A stretch of 38,229 bases of DNA, taken from contig PCBO01000062.1 in NCBI GenBank assembly GCA_002730975.1, positions 64,213 to 102,441 of the forward strand, given 5' to 3'. The stretch is from Opitutia bacterium. Lineage in GTDB: Bacteria > Verrucomicrobiota > Verrucomicrobiia > Opitutales > Seribacteraceae. Shown piece after piece: positions 24,224 to 36,200 of this stretch. Every line of letters starts with the position of its first letter. Position 1 is the first letter of the stretch. Both the position numbers and the translations under genes were made by a program. Under the pieces are notes generated by a model. It saw only the letters and a program-made list of their open reading frames with translations. It was not told the DNA's origin and did not search any database.

Positions 24224-27200
24224 CTAATCAAGTATAAGAGGAATCCACTCTTCGGTGGAGTATCGAAAGAGTTTAGCGTTCGTGGGTGAATCGTAAGAGC
24301 GAAGAAATAACCACGCTGATTCTTCGGATACAAAAACATGCCCCTCTCCTATATCAGAGTTCCAATGCTGGGCACTAGTCCAGAACCATCCCCGTCCTTC
24401 AATCCAGAACCAGACCGAATCGGGTTCACTGCCCTGAGCAAAAACCCAGCCAAAGTTTTCGTGATAAACCCAAGACGAAACCGAAAGGCTGAAAGTTCCA
24501 AACCAATTTTTCCTCCACTGACCTGCACCCAAAGTTTCAGATATACCCCACCAAGATGAAGCTATTTCAATGGAAAAGGAAAGGCGAGTTTCGTGCTTAC
24601 CGTCAGTAACAATTATTTCAATTGGTTCAACGACACCGGTTGCATTTGTGGGGACACCGCTTACGGTTGCTGTACCATTGCCGTGACGCACTAATTTAAG
24701 CCACAAGGGAAGATTATTGCCGTAAATAAGAACGACATCGCCCTCAGGATCAAAAACATTCAGGTCAAAACTATATTCTTCAAGAGGTACTGCTCTAGTG
24801 GGAGGCGAGGCTATGATGACTGGGCTACCATTACTGGAACCCACTACAAGTGAAAAAGTTTGTGAGACCGATCTAGCGGATTCATCGGATACAACAAGCG
24901 AGATGGAATAAGTACCATTGGCATCGGAAGGAGCGACACCTGAAATACTCCCATTACCATCCCCGTAGTCTTTAAGAGATAACCATGATGGCAATTGAAT
25001 GGCAGAAACTGTAGGAAGATGACTTCCCCAAGGACCACTTTCAAAATCATAGCGATACAAGGCACCCCCGGTAGCGAACCTGAGGGGATAGGAACGAAAT
25101 CTAGTATCGTCAACCGATGGATACCCGAGGTCCGCAATGAGCAAGGAACGTCTGGAAGTATCATTACTTGCAGAACGGTTGTCAAAAGTGGCATCCGGCG
25201 AGACGTATCCGGCGAGGCAAATCCTATCGAACAAACTGTCGACGGCAACAGCTCGAGCAGCATCAGCACCCACCCCACCACCTGTCTTGACCCACATGAC
25301 GGAGCTATTGGTATCACTCAGTTTGGCAATGAATGCATCGCTATCTCCACGAGAAGATAAGGTCTTAGAGCCAAAGGTCACGGAACCACGAAAAGAACCG
25401 GCGACTATTGGTTTACCGGAAACGTCCAGGGCTACGTCTACAACTTCATCCGACCAGACACCACCTAAAGACGTTACAGAAGAAAAGGAGCCATAGGGAC
25501 TAATCCAAGCCAGAAAGGCATCACTACCACCTCGAGAAAGGATCGCATGTCCACCGAAAGTGGAAGAGTTTCGGAAATTTCCGCCAAACAGATACGATCC
25601 TGAAGAAGAGCGAACAACGGCTCGACCTTCATCTTCTCCGACTCCTCCCGCTCGAACAGCGAAAAGGCATGAACCTGAATCATCATAATGGGCAAGAAAG
25701 GCATCTCCGAAACCTAAACTAGTAATCGATTTGTCTCCAAAAGTAGCCACGGTTTCAAAGCGTCCGGCAACGGCAACACCATTATTGCCGTCTTCGGTTA
25801 AATCAAGGGCTCTGTCACTATTTTTTCCACCCATCTTTTTGACCCATTCGAGAGAACCATTCGATCCATTGATCTTGGCAACGAATCCATCCTCGCCACC
25901 ATTAGAATTCAAAAAAGAATTTCCGAATATCGCAAAATCAGAAAAATGACCTGCTAGATAAACTGAACCGTTCGGGGAAGCGTGAACAGCCTTGCCATAA
26001 TCTTCGGCACTGCCACCAAAGCTCAAAGCCCAAGTGACATGACCGTCAGGTTCGATTCGTAAGAAATATGCATCGTATCCACCGCTACTTTTAAGGGTAT
26101 GAGATCCAAAAGTAGCAGTACCCGTAAAATACCCTGCAACATAGGCAACACCATTCAAGTCAACGTCGACGGCGTAAGCGAAGTCTTGTTCAAGACCACC
26201 AAACCGATTGATCCATTCGAGAGTCCCAGCAGAATTAAATTTGGCAACGAAAGAATCCGTTCGACCCTCCGCGACAAGGATTACTCCTCCTATTTGAGTG
26301 GAACCAGTGAATGCTCCGGCAACGAAGAAACCGCCATCCCCGGATGCCGCTACGCCGTTAGCGAACTCTCCACCTTGACCTGGTTGCAACCATAAGGTTT
26401 CAGGTTCATCTGCAAAACCTGTTGGTTCCGACTCACCCTTCAATACATCAAAATCAATAGATTTGTCGACCGTACCGCCCTGCATATCAGTAGTGCGTAT
26501 TTTAGCGTTGTAACTTCCCGAAGATCCGGAAGGGGGAATCCCTGCAAGAAGTGCTGAACCATTTCCACGGTCTTGCAAATTCATCCAACTCGGACCAGAA
26601 ATAAACTGAAAACGAGGTGGAATACCTGAATTACTTGTACCATTCATATCGAAGCCAAATGATTGCCCCGTAACAAGGGTGCTGAATTGCGGTAAAGACG
26701 CACTGGGTAATCCATGAGGAGCACCCAATTTCAGAAGTGAGAAACCATGGGATTCAGATGTCGCAACCACATGCGTATCTATCGTCAGAGAACTCCCCAA
26801 ATAGTGGGAGACCAAGTAAATGGAACCGTCGATGCCAATGGATAATCCGTGAGCAGAGTCGAGAGTGCCTCCCCCCATACCACGAGACCATATCAGTTGA
26901 CCGGAAGTGGCGGTAATCTTGGCAAGGAAAAGGTCACGACTACCTTCCGAAACAAGAATTTGCCCCCCCAAAGATAAGGACCCTTGGAATGAACCCAGTA
27001 AACAGGGATGCCCAAAAGGATCAAGGTAAACATGGCTGCTATTGTCTGCTCCAGCCCCACCAAAACTTTCAACCCAGACCAAAGAGCCGCTGGGCGAATA
27101 TTTAGCAAGATAGGCATCTGAAAGTCCTGCGGAAGTAATCGAAACACCTTCGAAAGTAGCTGAACCTTGGAAGCTACCTGCAACGTACACCCCGGAAGAA

Positions 27201-30200
27201 TCAGCCACGATTGCCGTTGCCGTATCAGAGGATGCCCCCCCCGCGTTCTTAGCCCAAACGACTTCCCCATTCTCATTGTAACGAATGAGGAAAATGTCAC
27301 TAGGAGACTGGTTGGAGACATGACCTACCACATAAGAGCCTCCTGAAGGATCAGCCGCTATGCCTTCGCCTGAATCATCTCCGGATCCCCCCACAGAACG
27401 AATCCAAGCATAAGAACCATCTACGGTCACCTTGGCAAGGAAGGTATCCAAACCTCCAAAATCCTCTAATTTCGTAGAATCGGCAGACGAGTCGGAAGAA
27501 TGAAAACCAGTCCAAAGAACAGAACCGTCTGAAGATACCGAAAGTGAAAGACCCTTATCATCGCCAGTTCCGCCAAGGCTCTTCGCCCAGATAACCGAAC
27601 CTTGAGAATCCACCTTGAAAAGGAAAGCATCACTCCCTCCAGCGGAGATCAAGGAATGCCCACCAATAGAGATCGCCCCACGAAAAGACCCCGTGACGTA
27701 GGCGGAATTGTCGAGACCAATCACGATGTCGGTTCCATAGTCAATATCAATACCACCTAAACCAATAGCCCAGAGGGGAGCACCATCGGATGAACGAAGA
27801 CTAAGGAAAACATCGGAGAGACCTCTAGAATGAATGGTCGACTGCCCGAATTGAACCGAACCGAGGAAGGAACCAACTGAAAAGACGGAATCATCAGAGC
27901 TCAATGCAATGTTGTTTATTTCAACATTCAGAGGTACACCCTTAGCCCAGAGGGCAACAGGTGCTACCAAAGCGTCGGAGACATAAACAACTCTGGAAAG
28001 CGGGGCAGCGTCATTACCGGCTTTATCGGACAAGAAATAAGTAATTTCATATGTTCCCGGAATATTGGAATTGACGGGATTCGACACGAATACCTCGCTG
28101 GTAATATTACCATCAGAATCATCAGAGCCAATATAACCGGGCTCAATGAAAGCCTCCCCTTGAGGCAACTGAAGAAGAGAGTCACCCAAGAGAGTGAGCA
28201 CGGGAGGCAAACCATCGGAAACAACAAGATCGAAAGACATCTCGAAGGTAGCATTTCCTTCGTCCATGGCAATAAAAGTGACCTTACTGTCGCCACGACT
28301 GCCAATGGGCGGGATTCCAGAAATACGAACAAGCCCTTGGTTCAAGTCTTGAAAAGCTAGCCAGGAAGGTGAATCCGCGAAGGTGAAAGTCAGCGCGTCT
28401 CCATCGATATCAGTAGCATTCAGATCGAACGAATAAAGTTTACCTTCCACAGCTGAAAGAACGGGAGTCCCATACAATTTGGGTGAGTCATTGACAGGAT
28501 GCACAGTCACATTAACCGTCGCATTTATTTCAGCATAACCGTCAGAGAGACGGATTACGAAACTGTCGAGACCAGAATAGTTTGCATCAGAAACGTAATC
28601 AAAGGTGGTGGGTTTGGAACCATTACCATCGACCGTCGCGGTTCCGTGACTAGGTCCTTGTCCCGGAAGTAAGCTCCAGACCAGCGTATCTCCATCGGAA
28701 TTGCTTGCATTCAAATCGGGAGGAGTCCACGAGCTGGCATTGTCTTCATAAATGCTACCAAAAAGTTGCTCGCCTTGAGCAATAACAGGAGGAACGTTTC
28801 CAGGACCAACTTCAAGAGTGAAGGATTGGAAAGCAAGACGACCAGTAGGATCAATGGCCACAAGGCTAATGGGGTACAAATTCCCGACCATATTTTCAGA
28901 CGGTATTCCGAAGATGGAAGCATGACCGACGGAAGAGTTCGAATCATCAAGGTTCATCCAATCCTTATGCAGACCAAAAGCTCGCAAGGAAAGGCCACCG
29001 CCATCAGCATCAACAACATATACATCGTACCGATACTCCTGGCCCGCACGAGCATAGGTAACTGGAGCGGAGACAAAAACAGGTGGGTCGGGCCGAGCAG
29101 ATACCGTAACGGAAACATTGGCATCCGTAAATCGATGTCCATCCGAAACACGAACGATAAAACTATCGACTCCAAAGTAATTGGCTGCGGGGGTATAACT
29201 GAAAGTATCGTTTCCGTTACCAAGAGTAGTTCCTGTGCCATTGACTTCAGCAACACCGTGGGCAGCTTGAACCCCGAGGGACCAAGTAAGCTCAGTCGCC
29301 TCCGGGAGTTCTGAATCCGGGTCCGTTGCATAAACTAGAGGCAATGTCCAAGCTATCGGGTTCCCGTCCTCGCTCATAGTTACGGAAAAGGGAGCGTTTA
29401 AAATAACTGGCGGATAATTATCAATAGTGACGTTGATGGTAAAATTTTGATCAACGGACACATTGCTATCATCGGTCACCGAAAGGGATATAGAGTATGG
29501 ATTGCCGGAGGATGCCTCCTCATCACCCACTGCAGCTCGACCTCGCAAAACTGCAGTGCCGTTACCCTCATCGCTAAAATGAGTCAACCAATGAGGAAGT
29601 GTTCCCTGATAAGATAAGGTAAGGGTTTGATTACCGTCGGGATCAGTGGTGGAAATGTTGTAAACGTAATCCTCTTCGTCGGAAATTTCAGTAATCGCAG
29701 TACTTATGAATGAAGGATCGTCCGCAACGGGCTGAACAACGACGTTGAACGTAACCTCATCAAATTTTTCGGGTTTTGCGTTGGCTCCGCCGTCAGTAAC
29801 ACGAACGGTAAACTGATCATTTCCAAAGAAGTTTGCTTCGGGAATGTAAATAAGGCTATCGGGGGTATTTCCGATTCCAGCAATAGTTACGGTTCCATGC
29901 ATGGCAAAGGAACTAATACTCCAAGCAAGGGCATTGGTTTCTTGATCCGTGGCATTCAACTCGGGTGACTGAGCACTCCAAATCGAAGCGTTATCGTCCT
30001 CGCTAATGGTAACCGTCGTAGAGTTCGTATCTTGACTATTAAGCGTGATCAAAGGCGGATAATTAAGCACAACCACCTCGACCTTAAAAGCTTGAGAACT
30101 GCTAAAATTGGAGTCATCCCTCACAGTAATCTCCACGAAATTGGATCCTTCGTCACTGACCGATGGAACACCAACCAATTTGCTTTTTCCATTCTCTTCG

Positions 30201-33200
30201 ACCAAGGTCAACCAAGCAGGCAAATTCAAGGCAAGAAAGGTAAATTCAAAATCACCATCAGCATCAGTCGCATTGAGTTCGTAAGTATACTTCTCACCAT
30301 CCACAACAGACAAATCAGGTGTAGATACGAAGACTGGAGCATCGGGTTGCGGATCAATCGTTACTTGAACCGTCACTCTCGCGGTTGCGATTGAATCCGT
30401 TACCTGAAGCACGAAACTATCAGTTCCGGAGTAATTCCCATCAGGAACGTAGCTAAAGATCGATGGACTGGAGCCAGTACCGGAAACCGCAGAAGTCCCG
30501 TGAGTCGGAGCTTCAAAGAGACTCCAGTGAAGAGGATGTCCGTCGGCATCTGTCGCAGTAAGAGTTGGTGGTTGCCAAGCAATGGGGTTACCGTCCTCGT
30601 CCATCGAGGTGCTCACTACCGAGCCTTCTCCTACTACGGGCGGCGAATTCTCACCAATCACGTTTATTTTAAAAGTCTGGGTATCCGTCCGACCAGTGGG
30701 ATCCATAACTTGAAGGCTTACAGTTACATTACTATCCGCACTAAAAGGAGTGCCGGACAAAGTGGCGTTGCCCTCGCCAAAATCCGACAAAAGAAGCCAA
30801 CTAGGAAAAGAACCAGTAACTTGCAAACCTGACAATCCATCGGGGTCACTTGCCTGAATGGTGTAAGTATAGAGGTTATCTTTGAGCCCGAAAGCAGGTG
30901 GGATACTTGTAAAGACGGGGGAATCGTCCTGAGGCTCGACAGTCACAGGTACGATGATTTCGTCAGAGGCGTTTGAGTCGCCGACGTCATAAACGAGAAC
31001 GACGAAACTATCCGGTCCGCTAAAGTTGCCATCGGGGAAATAGGTAAAAGTAGATGGAGAACCACCGCTTCCCTCTACGATGGCATTCCCGTGAATGGCT
31101 TGTTGCTTTATAGTCCAAACCAAATTCGAAACATTCGTATCGCTATCAGTTGCTGTAATCGTAGGAGCAAACCAAGGGGCTGGAAAACTGTCTTCGTCCA
31201 TAATGACTGCACTCAGTTCGACGCCTTGCGAAATGACAGGTGGATAGTTGTTGGGAATCACTGAAACGACGAAATCCTGAACAGCGCTACTACCGCTGGA
31301 ATCGGTTGCAATTAAAAATACTGAGGAAGTACCGTAATCAAACCAATCGGGCGAACCGGAAAGGGTTGCTGTTCCATCACCAAAATCATTAAAGGCCAAC
31401 CAACTAGGCAACCCAGTCGCGATAATTGTAATGACGTCTCCGTCGACATCCGAAACTTGTACAGAATAAGTAAAGGTCGTGGATTCGTTGACGTCGGTAA
31501 CGGGCGGGGAACTAGTGAAGATGGGGGGATCATTCACTGCCTGTACGGTCACGTTCACAGTAATCGTATCGTTGAATTCCCCATCGGAAACCACCATCGA
31601 AAAACTGTCCGGTCCATTGAAATCAGGAAACGGAGTATAAGTCACTGTGGGAGTGGAACCATTGCCGGAGACTAACGCCGTCCCATTAGTTTCATTCGCA
31701 TCTACGCTCCAATTCAAGTTCACTGAAGGAGGAGTGGCGTCAGTGGCGGATACATTCAAAGAAAGAGCAAACGAACTTCCATCGTCTTCTACTACTGTTG
31801 CAGTTATTTCGCTTCCATCGTTCCCACCAATAGTGATGATCGGAGGATAGTTGATAAAGGCCACCCGAATGTCTAGATTCTGATCGGTCGAGCGATTGGT
31901 ATCGTCAGTAACCCGAAGAGTCACCGAATAGGTATCATTTCCATCCCCAACGGTCGGAAGCCCGGAAAGTGTGGCTGTTCCATCACCTTGGTCAGAGATT
32001 CCGGACATCCAAGCGGGCAGCGATCCTACTGCAGTAATGGAAAGCGTGGATGCGGGATCTTGATCCAAGGTGACCACATTGTAGGAATAAGGACTTCCCT
32101 CGACTACATCCTCCACAGGGGTAGAGACAAATACGGGGAAATCCGGTTGAGCCGTCACATTAACGTCCACGGTTATCAAGTCGCTCATTACCCCGTCCGA
32201 AACCCGAACTACGAAACTGTCCGTTCCACTATAATTTCCCTCCGGAAAATAACTGAAGGTCGATGGCGAATCTCCAGTGCCCGAGACGGTGGCAATACCG
32301 TGGGTAGAATTCGTCTCTACGCTCCAAATAAGCGAATCACCAAAGGGGTCGGAAGCATTCAATTCGGTAACGGGCCAAAGCCCATCCTCGTTCATGGAAA
32401 CGAAGAGATTTTTTCCTTGAGTAAGAATGGGCGCTAGCATCGGATAAGAATAATTCCCCCACCCTGGGTTTCTGAACAGTGTCGCCGCCCCGGCATCCGA
32501 ACCGTTACGATCGTCGCCCGGGCTACCGGTGAGGATCATGTCCCCGCTCATAGCAACGGTCGTTCCTTGCGTACCAAGCGAAACTCCTTGAGTGCGAGCC
32601 AGCACGGAGGTAAAGATCCAAGAAGTCGTATTTGCTTCGTTTCGATACAAGTAAGAGGCTCCGCCCGTTCCTCCAATACGAGAGTCAACGAGGGCGTAAC
32701 TCCCAGACAATGCGACAGAAGAACCAAAACCGACGATCCCCTCGACAGGAGGAGCGAGTAGAGCTTCCTGAGTCCAATTACCACTTAAATCTCGGCGAAA
32801 GACATAGGCGGCTCCGGAATCGGTTCCATTGCCGTCGGCATTGATGGAGCCAACGAGAGCAACCGAACCGAAAACCGCTACCGAAGTTCCGAACTCGTCT
32901 CCTGTGGTATGGACCGTCGGCGACAATTTCTGTTCCTGAGACCAAGATCCGTTTGCTTCATAATGAAAGACATAAGCGGCGCCACTATCAAGACCTCCGG
33001 CATCCGCCTTCTTCGAGCCGACAACGGTAAGGTTTCCATCCAGAGCTACGGAATAACCAAATTGATCCAAAATCGTGCCATCAGAAGCTGAAAGCATAGC
33101 TTCCTGAGTCCAATTCCCGTCTAAATCACGGCGAAAGACATAGGCGGAACCATTGCCTTCGCTACCCAATTGGCCGGGTTGGGTGGCTGTCACGACCAAC

Positions 33201-36200
33201 GCGTCTCCTGAAACGGCAACTGCTTGGCCGAATGAATCCCAGGCAGTTACAGGAGTAGATAAAAGAAGTTTCTGTCTCTGCATCCAAGAACCATTGTTTT
33301 CCAAGTTATACACATAGACGCTGCCTGCCTCTGCCAAATCCCTGGAAGCTCCTGCAACTAAAAAGCCTTCTCCGAGAGCTACACTACCGCCAAACAAGCT
33401 AGTTGCATTCAGGTCGACGGGAGTAATCTTGGTGGATTGCACCAAAGTCCCATTCAAATCTCGATCATAGACATATACTGCCCCTGTATTCACACTGACC
33501 CCCGTAGCGCCAAGGATCGCGCGATTACCAAACAGGGAAACAGTTCCGCCAAAAGCATTGTCGGAAAGAGGATCCTCTGCAAAGACGTCACTCGATTGAT
33601 ATTGCCTCACTTCGATTGGAGCAAAGATATTGCTCGGATCATTCCCATCGTAGTAATAGAGAAGCGGTGGCGTAACCGAAGTAGGTTGGAAAACGAGATA
33701 TTCATCATTCCCGCTAGCACCATTACCCCAAACTTCTCCGCCTGCGTAAGGTGTCCCCGGAGAGGTTCCCAAGTAAAGTGGACCCCCACTATTGGAATTA
33801 TTCTCGAACACGTACACGTTGTCCGTAAAAAGCGACAAACGGGGGCTAGGGGACGCGAGATGGGCACCGCCCGTAACCTGAAAATGAAGGGAGGCATTCC
33901 TGTCTATCGTATATGTCACCGGAGCCGTCAGGGAATAAGGCGCAGCCCCCTCTTCATTTCCTGTCACGACGACCGTTACTTTTGTGTCAAGGGTCGCGTT
34001 GCCATCCGAAACCCTGACGTAGAATACGTCTGTTCCGTTGAAGTCCAAATTCGGAGAATAGGAAAAAACCGATGGGCTTGAACCCGTTCCCGAAACGGTA
34101 AGCGTGCCATTGCCATCGGCAGGATTAACGTAATACGCCGACCAAGTCAGGACATCGCCGACGTCGATGTCGGTCGCGTTCAATTCCGGGGAGAACCATG
34201 CAGTGGGATAGCCTCCCTCGTCCATAGTAACGGATATGTCTTCCGATGCGGAAAGAACGGGAGAATCATTCACCCCATTCACCGTCACCGTTACGATAAT
34301 GGTATTATTCTGGTCCCCATCGGAAACTTGAACCGCAAAAGAGTCAGTCCCGCTGAAGTTTCCGTCGGGGACATATGTAATGGGAGTCGGACTGGAACCA
34401 GTACCGGTAGCGGTTGCTGTCCCGTGCGTCGCGTTTGTTTCCAAACTCCAAGTCAAAGTAATGTCGGCGGAATCGATGTCGGTCGCGTTCAATTCAGGAG
34501 CAACCCAAGAAGCAATGTCATCCTCCGTCATAGTCACAGTCAAAGCAGTACCCTGAACAATCGCCGGGGCATCGTTTACCGGATTCACCGTCACCGCTAC
34601 GGTTACCGTGTCCGCTGAAGTGCCATCGGAGACTTGTACCGCGAAACTGTCGCCACCACTGTAATTGCCGTCGGGAACGTAACTGAAGATCGTGGGATTC
34701 GAGCCCGTTCCGGATACCATCGCAACCCCGTTCGTAGCATTCGTATCAACGCTCCAAGTCAAGGTATTGCCCATGTCACCGTCGGTCGCGTTCAACTCAC
34801 CGAAAGTCCAACTGAAGATCGTGTCCTCGTCACCAGTCTTAGTAGGCAAACTAGATCCTTGGATGATTACGGGAGCGTCGTTCACCCCAATCACCGTCAC
34901 ATTCACATCGATGGTATCTATTCCGCCCTTGGCGTCAGTCACCTTGATGACAAAGGCATCGAAACCACTGAAGTTCCCGTCCGGAACATAGGCGACAAGA
35001 GTCGGATTGCGCCCCGTTCCATTCACAGTTGCAGTTCCATTGGGGGGGGTCGTGTCTACCGCCCAAACGAGGGTCGCATTGTCATCATCTTGGTCGCTTG
35101 CAGTTAATCCGAGAAGCAAGAAAGAGCTGGCGTTGTCCTCCTGCATGGTTACGAGAGCTAAACTCACATCCGTCCCATTGACCTCGATTACCGGAGGGAA
35201 ATTGGCAGGCGTCACTACAAGGGTGAAGTTCTGATCGGCAGAAGTACCGTTGGTATCCAAAGCCCGTAAAGACACCGAATAAGATCCGATGTCTGACTCT
35301 AAAGGCGTACCTGAGAGTAATCCTGTGCCCGGTCCAGTGGAATTGAAGGCAAGCCATGAAGGCCGGACTGCGTTTGTGAGCGTTAGCGTTGAATTTCCGT
35401 CCAAGTCGTTCGAGGTGATCTGATAACTGTAAAAGGTTTCGGCAAACGCTAGGGTTACTGCGGAACTAGTGAAAACGGGGACGTCGTTTACGCCAGTTAC
35501 CGTCAATGCAACGTCCGAAGCAAGGCTAGTGCCCCCGAGTCCATCGGAAACCGTGATCGAAAACGCTCTTGCGCCAGGGGTTGCGTTCCCGATGTCCTCG
35601 TTGCGGTATCCGACCTGCCGCAGGACGGCAGTCACCACGGAAGCATTGGCCTTGTCGTTGAAGGTTACGACAAGGTTCTGACCTGCCACGCCCCCCGTAA
35701 AGGAGCCGACGACGGTTCCACCAAAAGTAACGTCGGAACCGGTAATGCCAACCAATGCTGAACTGGTCGGTTCCGCAGTCACTTTTATAGAGTTTGCGTA
35801 CAGATTGTTTTCATCACCGGAATTCGTACCCGAATTATAGAGCCCAAAACCATTGACTGTAGTTCCAAGAGCAAAATCGCGTTCGAACATCGGAATCTCG
35901 ATTCCCCCGGCTGCGGTTTCCCGGACTATCGACACCTTGACCACATTGGTTGCTTTCTGCTCGAACAAAAGGGTGAAAACCGAATCGGCCTCGTAAGCCA
36001 AGCCAAGGGAAACTTTCGTACCAGGAGAATTTATCTTGTCTTCGAAATAATAGTCGTCGCCACTGTTGTTCCCGACATTGAAGTTCCATAATTTCTGGCC
36101 ATTTCCGCCGGGACCGAACAAGTCGATGCCCTTGTCTCCGTTGCGAAAGTTAACTGCCAGTCGAATCGAAAACGTTTGGCCGACTCCAAGAGAAGCATCG

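Noticed and set aside
28766-29314. 182-codon plus-strand frame opposite the giant gene
   Set aside because: Shadow of the repeat region; no domain, no ribosome-binding site, and similar shadows recur along the array.
33437-34081. 214-codon open frame on the plus strand opposite the giant gene
   Set aside because: It is antisense to the repeat-coding frame, rich in Arg, His, Ile and Ser as expected for a shadow frame, with no recognisable domain.
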